Source: Haladaptatus pallidirubidus
GTDB taxonomy: Archaea; Halobacteriota; Halobacteria; Halobacteriales; Haladaptataceae
NCBI RefSeq assembly: GCF_020700235.1
Contig: NZ_CP085301.1
Coordinates: forward strand, 434,001 to 498,000
Length of the DNA stretch: 64,000 nt
Reading direction: 5' to 3'
This document shows positions 1 through 8,691 of the stretch, one piece after another. The notes below the pieces were generated by a model. The model saw only the letters and a list, made by a program, of their open reading frames with translations, did not search any database and was not told where the DNA came from. Position 1 is the stretch's first letter; the number at the start of each line of letters is the position of its first letter. The position numbers were made by a program, and so were the translations under genes.

Positions 1-46
1 AATGAACTTCCTCAAACACGCCCACATCAAGAGCAGCCGGAAATAA
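1..46 (+). CDS. possible 3' tail of a truncated upstream gene
   Basis: The first bases can be read in one frame as a short tail ending in FLKHAHIKSSRK before a TAA at 44-46. The start would lie outside the window. With only 14 codons visible, neither coding status nor family can be judged. It is listed because the next gene starts 78 bp downstream and something must lie upstream. Confidence 0.22.
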   Translation, partial: MNFLKHAHIKSSRK

Positions 47-123
47 CCGACGGAAACCCGAACGTACCGGTTCCGTATCGAAACGTACGACCGACCTACG
101 CCGCCCGATGTCGGACAATTACT

Positions 124-762
124 ATGCACAACGCTGTCGTCCACCGTTTGATGCCATCAGTGGTCGTACACGTCGCGGTGGCGGGATTGCTCGCCACGTC
201 ACTACTTTCCGACCATTTCGATAGTCGAGCAGCGATAGTGGTGATGGTCGCCGCCGCGCTCCCCGACCTCGATACGCTGGTCGGGTTGTGGATTCCGGGG
301 GGACACAGAGCCGTGTTTCACACACTTCTTTTACCGATGGGGGCCGGAACGCTCCTGCTCACGGACAAAATCGGCGGAAGTTGGATTCGTCGGCGCTGGG
401 GGGCCTACGGGGTTCGAGTCGCGTGGGTGAGTCTCGTTTCGCTCCTGGTCGCGGGAATCGGACTGGATTTGGTTACCAACGGCGTGAACGCGTTCTATCC
501 GGTTCACGACCAGTTTTACAGCGTCTCCGGAAAGCTGCAGTTCTCGAATCAGGAGGGTGTCGTCCAGACGTTCATCCAACCGCAGGCCCACGGTTCGACG
601 GCGAACACGCACTACCGAACCGGATTCGACCTCGCACGGGGGCCCGACCCGGCGGAAAAAGAGCGCGTCTTTCCAATCGTCAGGAGCGGCCGACAACTCC
701 TGTTGGGCGCAATGAGTTTCGGTATCGTCGGCTTTCGCCTCTGGGAATCACGCAACAAGTAA
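124..762 (+). CDS. DUF457/YdjM-type membrane-bound metal-dependent hydrolase-like protein
   Basis: A 212-residue protein with several hydrophobic segments. The pattern is typical of the DUF457/YdjM family: an early His in a membrane segment, a PDLD motif near residues 47-50, and GGHRAVFHT near residues 59-67, which matches the family HR..xH motif. In bacteria this family is annotated as inner-membrane metal-dependent hydrolase, but a substrate is not established. The frame stays open to the left edge of the window, so the ATG at 124 is chosen as the first ATG in a sensible position. A second member of the same superfamily lies at 60083-60577. The C-terminal third (about residues 125-190) is hydrophilic and less recognisable. 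Confidence 0.7.
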   Translation: MHNAVVHRLMPSVVVHVAVAGLLATSLLSDHFDSRAAIVVMVAAALPDLDTLVGLWIPGGHRAVFHTLLLPMGAGTLLLTDKIGGSWIRRRWGAYGVRVAWVSLVSLLVAGIGLDLVTNGVNAFYPVHDQFYSVSGKLQFSNQEGVVQTFIQPQAHGSTANTHYRTGFDLARGPDPAEKERVFPIVRSGRQLLLGAMSFGIVGFRLWESRNK

Positions 763-786
763 GCCCTCCCCACATCGACAGAGAGT

Positions 787-1299
787 ATGGAAATCAGACC
801 CTACGACGGTACCGAAACCGACGCGAAGCAGTTGTGGAAACTCAAGCGCGGCTTCGAACTCGGACTCGGCGAAGGCACGGGCGCGGAGGACAAAGCCGAA
901 ATCTACAGCGAGAAACTGACCGACGACTACCGCGAGGAGTACCTCAACTGGGTCGGGCGATGCGTAGCGGACGACGAACGCTGCGTCACCGTCGCCGGAG
1001 ATAGTACAGACGACGGCCCCGAAGATGGCGAACTCGCGGGCTACGTGTTCGTTCTCCCCGCACGACTCGCGTTCATCTGGGATGCGGCGGTTCTCAACGA
1101 GATTTTCGTCCGACCCGAACACCGCGGAACCGGCGTCGCGGACGATTTGATGGACGCCGCAATCGAACTCGCTCGCGACCAGTCCCTTCCGCTGGACAGA
1201 CTCGTCCTCGACGTTGACCGAGAAAACGACCGCGCACAGTCGTTTTACGACCGTTACGGCTTCGAACATTGGGGCGAGATGGTCGCCAGAAAGCTGTGA
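787..1299 (+). CDS. GNAT-family N-acetyltransferase
   Basis: A 170-residue protein. The C-terminal half carries the GNAT acetyl-CoA-binding core: IFVRPEHRGTGVADDLMDAA (about residues 105-124) supplies the R-x-x-G-x-G/A pyrophosphate loop and following helix. The closing YDRYGFEHWGEMVARKL is the usual last strand pair. It would transfer an acetyl group from acetyl-CoA to an amine; the acceptor cannot be predicted. It starts 25 bp after the previous stop and could be cotranscribed with it. An acidic linker at about residues 75-85 is typical of halophile proteins. Confidence 0.88.
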   Translation: MEIRPYDGTETDAKQLWKLKRGFELGLGEGTGAEDKAEIYSEKLTDDYREEYLNWVGRCVADDERCVTVAGDSTDDGPEDGELAGYVFVLPARLAFIWDAAVLNEIFVRPEHRGTGVADDLMDAAIELARDQSLPLDRLVLDVDRENDRAQSFYDRYGFEHWGEMVARKL

Positions 1300-1493
1300 G
1301 TCGGATTTCGCAACTGAACCGAGAGCACGAGACTGAGTTGCACGAGATTCGATAGCACACCTCCAGGGTTATAAATCGTTCAAAATCCCATTCCAAATCG
1401 AGATATTTATTCGAGTCCGAGTTAATCTCTGTATAACGCCTGCCAACCCCCCGTTACTCTCTCCCCCCGGGGCGCGGCAGGAGGTTAGAAACA

Positions 1494-1721
1494 ATGTGGC
1501 AAGAGTACGTCTTCCTAGCGGGTAGTATCGTCATCATGATTTCGCTCATCCCGACAATTCGGGACGAAGAGGCGCGGGTACCGCTTCGAACCAGCGTTCC
1601 GTCGGTAGCCGTGTTGTTCGTGCAAACACTGGCATTCCTCTCGATGGGGCTGACGTTTTCCGCGGCCGGAACCGGGATGGGCTTCGGCCTGTGGACGCTG
1701 ATTGCGAAGTACAAATCCTAA
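1494..1721 (+). CDS. small two-helix membrane protein, unknown function
   Basis: A 75-residue protein with two hydrophobic stretches, near residues 6-22 and 40-70. Between them is a short polar loop containing RDEEARVPLRTSVPS. The start is well supported: a strong Shine-Dalgarno sequence, AGGAGGT at 1480-1486, sits seven bases before the ATG, and a TATA-like GTATAAC lies further upstream. It is therefore a leadered gene, unlike many neighbours. I do not recognise the family. It stands alone between a GNAT gene and a convergent minus-strand gene. Confidence 0.72.
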   Translation: MWQEYVFLAGSIVIMISLIPTIRDEEARVPLRTSVPSVAVLFVQTLAFLSMGLTFSAAGTGMGFGLWTLIAKYKS

Positions 1722-1753
1722 CGAATATCGAACCGCCGACACGAAACTCATTT

Positions 1754-1990
1754 TCACGATTCGTGTGTGAATAGTAGAATCCGGTCATCTTCTCGAACGA
1801 CGCAAAATCGCATCGAACCAGTCGGTTGAAAGCTGTGTTCTCGCTGTTCAGTTATCAGCACCTCGGCAAACGGTTCCTCGCACGACGGACAGACCACCGA
1901 ACCGCGGTTTTCGAACAGGGAGGTGTGTCCGACATCCCGCTTTAGTTTCAGGCGGTGGCGCATCGCGTGAACGTCGAACCGATCGGTCAT
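1754..1990 (-). CDS. small zinc-ribbon-like haloarchaeal protein (DUF7385-like)
   Basis: A 78-residue soluble protein. It has one clear CPSCEEPF metal-binding-type knuckle (about residues 35-42) and a second Cys near residue 63 (RFCVVRED). The overall pattern (start of the MTDRFDVHAMRHRLKLKR type, ending LLFTHES) resembles short haloarchaeal proteins catalogued as DUF7385, sometimes labelled flagella cluster protein from genome context. Nothing archaellum-related is nearby here, so that label should not be transferred. It is divergent from nothing and lies tail-to-tail with the small membrane gene upstream. Confidence 0.65.
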   Translation of the reverse strand: MTDRFDVHAMRHRLKLKRDVGHTSLFENRGSVVCPSCEEPFAEVLITEQREHSFQPTGSMRFCVVREDDRILLFTHES

Positions 1991-2016
1991 TGGTCGTTAC
2001 CATTTTCACGGCTCGC

Positions 2017-2604
2017 CTACCACTGCTCCCGCGTGATGGAGTAGCGGTGCGAATCGTACGTCGTCCCGTCGGGTCGGGTGCCAGCGTTTCGGATCAGAAT
2101 ATCATGCTGGCCGCCGAATCGTTCGACGTACTTCTCGATGGCTCGGCGCGATTTCTCGTTACCCGCTTCGTGGGTCACGGACACGAGTTCCAAATCGAGG
2201 CGGTCGAAGGCGAGTTCCACGAGCGCGGCGGCGCGCTCGCCTGAGTAACCCCGGCCCCAGAATCGCTTTCGAAGCCAGATGCCGAGGGTACCGGTTTGTT
2301 TCTCCCAGTCAATGGTCAGGCCGGTGTTGCCCGCGAACTCGCCCGCACCGTCTTCGCCGGATTTTGGGCGAACCACGTATGTCCCCCGAGAATCGTCCTC
2401 CCACGCTTCCTCGCAGTCAGTGACGAAATCGAGCGTTGCCTTCGGCGTGGCGTGGGGGTCCCACGTGAGATATTTCGTCTCCTCCTCGATTGCCTCGCGG
2501 TGCGAACAGAGTCGATACCAGTCGATAATATCGACGTTTTCGCGACACAGTCGTTCCAGCACCAGCCGATCCGTTTCGAGGCGTTCGGGGAAGAGGTCTG
2601 TCAT
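2017..2604 (-). CDS. GNAT-family N-acetyltransferase, RimJ/RimL type (copy 2 of tandem pair)
   Basis: A 195-residue GNAT protein of the RimJ/RimL (acetyltransf_3) type. It opens with FPERLETDRLVLERL and contains LGIWLRKRFWGRGYSGERAA at about residues 125-144, which is the acetyl-CoA-binding loop and helix. Its ATG overlaps the TGA of the upstream gene by four bases (2601-2604), so the two are translationally coupled. The neighbour at 2601-3248 is clearly a paralogue, sharing the WGRGYSGERA core and the AIEKYVE and R(Y)T/SITREQW tails. This looks like a local tandem duplication. RimJ/L enzymes acetylate protein N-termini or small amines; the acceptor here is unknown. Confidence 0.88.
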   Translation of the reverse strand: MTDLFPERLETDRLVLERLCRENVDIIDWYRLCSHREAIEEETKYLTWDPHATPKATLDFVTDCEEAWEDDSRGTYVVRPKSGEDGAGEFAGNTGLTIDWEKQTGTLGIWLRKRFWGRGYSGERAAALVELAFDRLDLELVSVTHEAGNEKSRRAIEKYVERFGGQHDILIRNAGTRPDGTTYDSHRYSITREQW

Positions 2605-3248
2605 GGCTCCGTGACCTCGTCACGGCTTTCTTTTTTCTCGCGGTTTTCCAGCCACTGTTCGCGCGTGACGGTGTAGCGGTGGGCGTCGCGGACGTCGTCG
2701 CCGTCTGGATACCAGTTGCGGAGTATCCCGTCATACTGGCCACCGTGTGCCTCGACGTACTTTTCGATGGCCCGTTTCGATTTCTCGTTGCCGTCGAAGT
2801 GATCTACGGCGACCAGTTCGAGGTCGAGCGTTTCGAACGCGAGTTCAATCAGTGCGTCGGCGCGCTCGCCGGAGTAGCCGCGCCCCCAGAAAGGTTTACG
2901 AAGCCCGATACCCAGCGTGCCCGTCCGACGCTCCCATTCGACGTTGATGCCGGCCAATCCGACGATTTCGTCGGTGCCAGTGTCGTGCGACGAAGTTCCT
3001 TTCTCACCTTCCTGTAGACGAATTAGGAACTCCGCACCTTCGCCTTCGGCGCGATTTTTCGCCGCGGCGTCGATGAAATCCTTCGTCTCTTTCGGCGTGG
3101 CGTGTGGTTCCCACGGGACGAATTCGGTAACCTCGTCGATGTCGGGTGCATCGTGTGCGTTGTGCTGATACAGCTCGAACACATCGACGTTCTCGTGCGT
3201 CAGCGCTTCCAGTACGAGGCGTTCCGTCTCGATGCGTTCGGGGAACAT
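2601..3248 (-). CDS. GNAT-family N-acetyltransferase, RimJ/RimL type (copy 1 of tandem pair)
   Basis: A 215-residue GNAT protein that starts FPERIETERLVLEAL and carries LGIGLRKPFWGRGYSGERAD around residues 132-151. It is the first gene of a two-gene minus-strand operon and overlaps its paralogue by an ATGA. Compared with the downstream copy it has an insertion with the sequence QEGEKGTSSHDTGTDE near residues 80-95 and a longer charged tail (ENREKKESRDEVTEP). The insertion and tail suggest the copies have diverged in substrate or partner. Confidence 0.88.
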   Translation of the reverse strand: MFPERIETERLVLEALTHENVDVFELYQHNAHDAPDIDEVTEFVPWEPHATPKETKDFIDAAAKNRAEGEGAEFLIRLQEGEKGTSSHDTGTDEIVGLAGINVEWERRTGTLGIGLRKPFWGRGYSGERADALIELAFETLDLELVAVDHFDGNEKSKRAIEKYVEAHGGQYDGILRNWYPDGDDVRDAHRYTVTREQWLENREKKESRDEVTEP

Positions 3249-3368
3249 AGCACGGACGACAGGTCACAGGGATAAGAATTTTCTGACAGATAGATATTCT
3301 CTCGCACACCGTCGCTTCACATTTCGATTTCCGTTCTCAGTCCTCTGTCCGGATCTCCTTTCTGCTCG

Positions 3369-3431
3369 TCAGTCCGTCAGAAACGCTTCTAGTTCCTCTT
3401 CGTTCATCTGCACTGCTTCGGAATCGCCCAT
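3369..3431 (-). pseudogene. 20-codon ORF resembling a truncated N-terminus (possible pyridoxamine oxidase-family remnant)
   Basis: On the minus strand an ATG at 3431 opens a 20-codon frame. It includes MNEEELEAFLTD and then a TGA. That phrase resembles the first helix of pyridoxamine 5'-phosphate oxidase-like (split-barrel flavin) proteins, which commonly begin in this way. No continuation is visible in any frame after the stop. It could be a decayed 5' end, a tiny peptide gene or chance. The rest of the 3249-3518 interval holds only the promoter region of the PhzF gene, with a GCATATTTC box about 30 bp before its ATG. Confidence 0.2.
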
Positions 3432-3518
3432 GGCACAGAAACTACGACCTGTCGAGCGAAAAGGTGCGGGACGAAATTCGGAGGTGCATATTTCAGGGTT
3501 CGGAGTGCAGATTCAGCT

Positions 3519-4403
3519 ATGCCCGACAACCCACTGCACGTCGTGGACGTGTTCGCCCAGGAAAAATACGCAGGTAACCAACTCGCGGTCGTTCACGAGG
3601 CCGCGACGCTGTCCGACGAGGGGATGCAGAAAATCACGCGGGAAACTAACTTCTCCGAGGCGACGTTCATCGAATCGACGGCCGAAGACGGCGGCTACGA
3701 CGTTCGGATTTTCGACCCAGCCGAAGAAATTCCGTTCGCGGGACACCCGACTCTCGGTACCGCGTTCGTGATTCGGGAGTTCGTCCGCGACGACCGGCCG
3801 GACGAACTGACGCTGAATCTGGGAGTGGGACGCGTTCCGGTTCACGTCGAACGGGACGAGGACGGGAACGAACTGTACTGGATGCGCCAAATCCCGCCGA
3901 CGTTCGATCGGACGTTCGACCGCTCGCTCGCGGCCCGCATCCTCGGACTCGACGAAGCGGACATCGATGACAACTATCCCGTTCAACTCGTTTCGACTGG
4001 ACTGCCGACGCTCGTCGTTCCACTGCGCTCGCTCGACACCGTCGAGCGAGCGCGAACGAACCGCGAACCGTACTACGAGGAACTCATCGACCCGCACGGA
4101 AACTTGAACGTGCTGCTCTTCGCGCCGGAAACCGAGGACGAAAACGACCTGCACGCGCGGGTGTTCGCCGATTGCGCCGGCGTCCCCGAAGACCCGGCGA
4201 CTGGGTCTTCGAACGGGTGTCTGGCCGCCTATCTCGTCGCCAACGGCTTCTTCGATTCGGACGAAATCAACGTTCGAGTGGAGCAGGGGTACGAGATGGG
4301 TCGTCCGTCGCTCCTCCACCTTCGGGCGACGAAGGGCGAGGATGGAATCGAAGTGGAGGTCGGCGGACGAGTGATTCCGATCGCGGAGGGGAACCTGTTG
4401 TGA
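3519..4403 (+). CDS. PhzF-family isomerase/epimerase
   Basis: A 294-residue PhzF-fold protein of the usual full length. The N-terminal HVVDVFAQEKYAGNQLAVV and NFSEATF (Glu47, the family general acid/base) are diagnostic. FAGHPTLGTAFVI at about residues 77-89 and DPATGSSNGCLAAYL at about residues 227-241 are the two conserved ligand-binding loops. PhzF itself isomerises dihydro-3-hydroxyanthranilate in phenazine synthesis. Most family members are uncharacterised, and no phenazine genes are nearby, so only a diaminopimelate-epimerase-like isomerase is claimed. It is monocistronic, with RfcL 74 bp downstream. Confidence 0.92.
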   Translation: MPDNPLHVVDVFAQEKYAGNQLAVVHEAATLSDEGMQKITRETNFSEATFIESTAEDGGYDVRIFDPAEEIPFAGHPTLGTAFVIREFVRDDRPDELTLNLGVGRVPVHVERDEDGNELYWMRQIPPTFDRTFDRSLAARILGLDEADIDDNYPVQLVSTGLPTLVVPLRSLDTVERARTNREPYYEELIDPHGNLNVLLFAPETEDENDLHARVFADCAGVPEDPATGSSNGCLAAYLVANGFFDSDEINVRVEQGYEMGRPSLLHLRATKGEDGIEVEVGGRVIPIAEGNLL

Positions 4404-4477
4404 GCGGTCAGTCTTTTTGGAGTCGCTCGGTTCAGCCTTCGCAACCACTAAACGCACCACCTGCATAGAACGACACA

Positions 4478-5947
4478 ATGGTAGACTGGACGGAGAAGTA
4501 TCGCCCGAGCACGCTTTCTGAAGTGCGCGGGAACAACAAGGCCCGGGACAAACTCCACGAATGGGCAAAGACGTGGGACGAACACGGGGACGCCGTTATT
4601 CTCCACGGCAGTCCCGGCGTCGGGAAGACCTCGGCGGCCCACGCGCTGGCGAACGACATGGGATGGCCGACCATCGAACTGAACGCCAGCGATCAGCGAA
4701 CCGGCGACGTAATACAACGCGTCGCGGGCGAGGCGGCCAAAAGCGGCACGCTAACCGGCGGCACGGCGGGCAGGCGAATCGTCATCATGGACGAGGCGGA
4801 CAACCTGACGCACAACGCCGACCGCGGCGGGTCGCGGGCGATTACGGATGTCGTGAAAACGGCGAATCAGCCGCTCATCCTCATCGCAAACGAGTTTTAC
4901 GACATGTCGAACTCCCTGCGAAACGCCTGTGAAACCATCGAGTTCCGCGACGTGTCGGCCCGAAGCATCACGCCGGTTCTCCGGGACATATGTCGCCAGG
5001 AGAACATTGAGTACGAACCGGAGGCGTTGGAGGCCATCGCCGAGAAAGACAGCGGCGACCTCCGCTCCGCGGTGAACGACCTGCAAGCGGTCGCGGCGTC
5101 GAACGGCAAGCTCACGGCCGACGACGTGGTGACGGGTCAGCGCGACACGACGAACGGTATCTTCGACTTTCTGGACGACCTCATCAAAAAGCAGGACGCG
5201 GAGGGCGCGCTGAAAGCCTCCTACGACGTGGACGAGACGCCGGACAACCTGCTCAACTGGGTGGAGGACAACGTCCCGAAGGATTACGAGGGCGAGGAAC
5301 TCGCGGACGCCTACGACTTCATGGCGAACGCGGACCGCTGGCTGGGTCGGGTTCGTGCCACGCAGAACTACCGCTACTGGCGCTACGCGACCGACAACGC
5401 GACCGCCGGAGTTGCGGCCTCACGGAGAGGGAAAAAGAGTGGATGGACGCGCTACGGACCGCCGAGCTACTGGCGCAAACTCGGCAGTTCGAAAGGAGCG
5501 CGGAACACCCGTGACTACATCGCCCGGCAAATCGCCGAAGAGAGCGGCATCAGCATGAGTACGGCCCGACGGGTCATGCCGTATCTCGCGGAGATGACTC
5601 ACCACTGCAAAAATCGGGAGTTGACTGTGGCCATGGCGGCGCGCTACGACTTAGAGGAAAAGCACATTTCGTTCGTCACGGGAAGTGGGAAAACGACGAA
5701 CAAAGTCCAGCAAATCGTCGAGGACGCCGAGGAGTTGAGAGAACAAGCCGCCGTCGAGCACTCGGGCGGGGCATTCGAAGGTAGCTTCGGTTCGAAATCG
5801 GACGATTCAGCGGAGAATGATTCGGAAGCAGAAACCGAGTCGGAGGGCGAAGATTCGGACGACGACGAGCCTGAAGAGGCCGAAAGCGAGAACGAAGGAG
5901 ACGCAGGTGGAGACGACGGGCAGGCCAGTTTCGGTGACTTCGTGTAA
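4478..5947 (+). CDS. rfcL: replication factor C large subunit
   Basis: The 489-residue large subunit of the archaeal clamp loader. The opening MVDWTEKYRPSTLSEVRGN is a signature of RfcL. The Walker A is GSPGVGKTS (residues 44-52) and Walker B is IVIMDEADN (about residues 103-111); this subunit's AAA+ domain is followed by the collar helices (about residues 235-400). The last 50 residues are an almost purely acidic Asp/Glu/Ser tail ending QASFGDFV, which resembles a PCNA-interacting (PIP) peptide. It would act with RfcS subunits, not in this window, to load PCNA at primer ends. It ends at a strong bidirectional hairpin. Confidence 0.96.
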   Translation: MVDWTEKYRPSTLSEVRGNNKARDKLHEWAKTWDEHGDAVILHGSPGVGKTSAAHALANDMGWPTIELNASDQRTGDVIQRVAGEAAKSGTLTGGTAGRRIVIMDEADNLTHNADRGGSRAITDVVKTANQPLILIANEFYDMSNSLRNACETIEFRDVSARSITPVLRDICRQENIEYEPEALEAIAEKDSGDLRSAVNDLQAVAASNGKLTADDVVTGQRDTTNGIFDFLDDLIKKQDAEGALKASYDVDETPDNLLNWVEDNVPKDYEGEELADAYDFMANADRWLGRVRATQNYRYWRYATDNATAGVAASRRGKKSGWTRYGPPSYWRKLGSSKGARNTRDYIARQIAEESGISMSTARRVMPYLAEMTHHCKNRELTVAMAARYDLEEKHISFVTGSGKTTNKVQQIVEDAEELREQAAVEHSGGAFEGSFGSKSDDSAENDSEAETESEGEDSDDDEPEEAESENEGDAGGDDGQASFGDFV

Positions 5948-6059
5948 AACCGAGGACGACTAGGGTTTCATACTACTACCCGACTGCAGACCCATCTGCT
6001 GTACCACTATTTCGAAAAGACAGATTTCCGCCCTGAAAACGGCAGGTCGTCCTTGGATT

Positions 6060-6088
6060 GGGCGGGCAGGCCGACGGCCTGCCCGCCC
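6060..6088. terminator. bidirectional hairpin terminator between convergent genes
   Basis: A perfect inverted repeat with 14-bp GC-rich arms (6060-6073 and 6075-6088) and one central A. It is followed on the plus strand by a T-rich run, TTTTTTGTTGT. It sits between rfcL, which ends at 5947 on plus, and the NhaC gene, which ends at 6205 on minus. That position and the T run suggest termination in at least the plus direction. The rest of 5948-6204 shows no gene. Confidence 0.6.
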
Positions 6089-6204
6089 TGCATTTTTTGT
6101 TGTCGTGTTTAACGGCTGTAATCGCCACACAGCCAAACGTATCACTGAACGCTGTTACCCGACGGTCGAAAAACAGACCATCGAAAATCGTCTAAAAATC
6201 GATT

Positions 6205-7878
6205 TTAGTACGGGAAGATGCGGAAGCCCTCCGGAAGCGTAATTCCGAGGAGGAGGAACAACGTGCCCGCAATCGTCGCGCAGATAATCGCGTACGGAAT
6301 CTGCGTTTTGACGTGGACGAGGTGGTCGCTCCCGCTGGTCGAGGACGCGAGCACCGTCGTGTCGCTGATGGGCGAACTGTGGTCGCCGAAGATGCCGCCG
6401 CTGAACACCGCGCCCATGACGAGTGGCAGGTTCGCGCCCGTCGAGAACGCCACGGGGATGGCGATGGGGAACATGATACCGTAGGTCGCCCACGAACTCC
6501 CGTCGGAGAAACTGACCATGCTGGTGACGAGGAACAGCGCGACAGGCACGAGGAAGGCCGGAACGCCGGAGAACCAGTCCGTGACGAAGTCCGAGATGCC
6601 GAGCACCGTTACGGCGTTCTGGATGGAACTGGCGAACATGAGAATGACCGCCGCGAGCAGGATTCCCTTGAATCCGCGCGTCATCGCCTCGGTGGCGTCC
6701 TTGTTGCTCGGAATGTCACCTTTCAGGCGATACAGAACGAACGCGACGACCAGCGCGGAGAAGGACGCGAGGCCGAGTTGGACACCGCCGATGTCGAACG
6801 ACCACTGGCCGCCCGCCGGGAGGATGAGTTGGTAGCCCCCCACCGAAAACAGGGTGTTCATCTGCGGGGCGGAGACGACCGGATTCGGTCGCCAGAACAT
6901 CGCGCCGAGGCCGACGAGAATCATCGTGGCGATTGGAATGGCGAAGTTGCGCCAGTCCGGGGTCGCGGTGTCCGCCATCTCGAACTCGTCCATCACGCGG
7001 GAAATCATGGGGTCGTGGTCGTCGCCGACGACGCCGCCGCCGTTTCTGGCCCGTTCTTCCTCGTCGGCCATGCCGAAGATGTTCGGAACGACCTGCCACG
7101 CGACCAGCGCGGCGACGATGAGCGCAGTCCACGAGTAGAACCCGAACGCGAGACTGTTGAAAAACAGGGGCCATATCTGGTCGGTCGCGGCCTGCACCGA
7201 GTCACCGTTTTGGGTAACGTACCCGCTCATGTCGGCGGGAAGCGTGTTCTGTGCCGCGGCCTGTTCGAGGCCGCCGCCGATGAAGCCGATGAGCGCGACG
7301 CCCCACGTCGAGTAGAAGGCGAGGCGGGCCGCCGGACTTCCGGCGCTGTCAACGTAGTAGGCGAGTTTTGCCCGCGAGACGTTGTACTTGTCCGTCAGCG
7401 GGCGCATCATCGAGCCGACGACGAGGCAGTTGAAGTAGTCGTCGATGTGGATGGCGATACCCGCCAGAAACGCCGCTTTCTCGGCGTCTTCGGGCGAGTC
7501 CGCTCGTTTCACCAGCGCTTCGAGAACGCCCCGAATCGCGCCGGAGCGAATCATTAGGCCGATCATCCCGCCGATTGCGAAGATGGCGAGCAGAACGTTT
7601 TCGACGTACCACGCGTCCGAAAAGAGAGGTGAGGTTGCGATGATGGTTGGGACGTGTTTTAATCCGAATATCGCGCCGAGAGTAGGGCCGAACGCTCCTC
7701 CAATCATATCCTGTGGAACGCCCGCAGATGCGGGCTTTAGCGCGCCGTAAACCGCACCGGCGCTGGCGACGCCGACGAACAAGCCGATGATAGCGTCGCG
7801 CGAATACCACGCGAGGCTAATCGCAAGTACGGCCGGGACGACAGATAGCCAACCCGCGCTGATTTGGTCGAGAGCCAT
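6205..7878 (-). CDS. nhaC: NhaC-family Na+/H+ antiporter
   Basis: A 557-residue integral membrane protein with about a dozen hydrophobic segments. The NhaC-family landmarks are present: AIHIDDYFNCLVVGSMMRPL (about residues 141-160), a GSSWATYGIMFPIAIP stretch and FSGGIFGDHSSPISDTTVLA (about residues 488-507). A hydrophilic loop follows MADEEERARNGGG near residue 280. The role is electroneutral or electrogenic exchange of Na+ (or an organic-anion pair in some relatives) for protons. A TTTATTCG box about 25 bp before the ATG suggests its own leaderless promoter, although it follows the amino-acid transporter genes by only 75 bp. A second family member lies at 55898-57502. Confidence 0.92.
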   Translation of the reverse strand: MALDQISAGWLSVVPAVLAISLAWYSRDAIIGLFVGVASAGAVYGALKPASAGVPQDMIGGAFGPTLGAIFGLKHVPTIIATSPLFSDAWYVENVLLAIFAIGGMIGLMIRSGAIRGVLEALVKRADSPEDAEKAAFLAGIAIHIDDYFNCLVVGSMMRPLTDKYNVSRAKLAYYVDSAGSPAARLAFYSTWGVALIGFIGGGLEQAAAQNTLPADMSGYVTQNGDSVQAATDQIWPLFFNSLAFGFYSWTALIVAALVAWQVVPNIFGMADEEERARNGGGVVGDDHDPMISRVMDEFEMADTATPDWRNFAIPIATMILVGLGAMFWRPNPVVSAPQMNTLFSVGGYQLILPAGGQWSFDIGGVQLGLASFSALVVAFVLYRLKGDIPSNKDATEAMTRGFKGILLAAVILMFASSIQNAVTVLGISDFVTDWFSGVPAFLVPVALFLVTSMVSFSDGSSWATYGIMFPIAIPVAFSTGANLPLVMGAVFSGGIFGDHSSPISDTTVLASSTSGSDHLVHVKTQIPYAIICATIAGTLFLLLGITLPEGFRIFPY

Positions 7879-7953
7879 ACCGTGTCTCTCAAATCGGCGA
7901 ATAAATGGGTTTCGACGCGGGGTAACTAACCCCTCGAAAAGAAAAATTATCCC

Positions 7954-8691
7954 TTAGTGGACTCGTGCGAGGAACTGTCTTGCACGCTCCGTTTCCGGAT
8001 TGGCGAAAAACTCTCGCGGTGGCCCCGACTCCACGATACGTCCTTCGGACATCAAAACGACGCGGTCGCCGACTTCGCGGGCGAATCCCATCTCGTGCGT
8101 GACGACGAGCATGGTCATTCCTTCCTCCGCCAGATTTCGCATGACTTCGAGCACTTCGCCGACCAGTTCCGGGTCGAGCGCGCTGGTCACCTCGTCGAAC
8201 AGCATGACGCTCGGATCCATCGCCAGCGCGCGGGCGATGGCCACGCGCTGTTGCTGGCCGCCCGAGAGCTGATTCGGATATTTGTGGGCTTGGTCGGAGA
8301 GACCGACGCGGCCTAACATAGCGTTCGCCCATTTTTCGGCATCGTCGTCGTCGAATCCTTTGACGACTTCCGGCGCGAGGGCGACGTTCTCCATCGCCGT
8401 TTTGTGCGGGAAGAGGTTGAAACTCTGGAACACCATCCCGATGTGCTGGCGGAGTTGGTTCACGTCCACGTCCGGGTCGGTGATTGCTTGTCCCTCGATT
8501 CTGATTTCGCCGTTCTGAATCTCTTCCAGCCGGTTCGTACACCGCAGGAGCGTCGATTTTCCGCTCCCGCTCGGGCCGACAACGACGACCACTTCGCCGT
8601 CACTGACGGCGAGGCTCACGTCTTTTAACACGTGCGTCTCGCCGAAATATTTGTCAACGTGGTCGAACTCGACTTCGGGAACGGCGCTCAT
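7954..8691 (-). CDS. glnQ: polar amino-acid ABC transporter, ATP-binding protein (GlnQ type)
   Basis: A 245-residue ATPase starting [18 protein letters not shown]. This start overlaps the permease stop as ATGA (8688-8691), so I prefer it to a longer in-frame start at 8796. Walker A is GPSGSGKST (about residues 38-46), the signature is [15 protein letters not shown], and Walker B is [14 protein letters not shown]. The sequence is the PAAT type ([21 protein letters not shown]) that energises import of glutamine, arginine or similar residues. It is the third gene of a binding protein-permease-ATPase operon on the minus strand. Confidence 0.95.
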   Translation of the reverse strand: MSAVPEVEFDHVDKYFGETHVLKDVSLAVSDGEVVVVVGPSGSGKSTLLRCTNRLEEIQNGEIRIEGQAITDPDVDVNQLRQHIGMVFQSFNLFPHKTAMENVALAPEVVKGFDDDDAEKWANAMLGRVGLSDQAHKYPNQLSGGQQQRVAIARALAMDPSVMLFDEVTSALDPELVGEVLEVMRNLAEEGMTMLVVTHEMGFAREVGDRVVLMSEGRIVESGPPREFFANPETERARQFLARVH

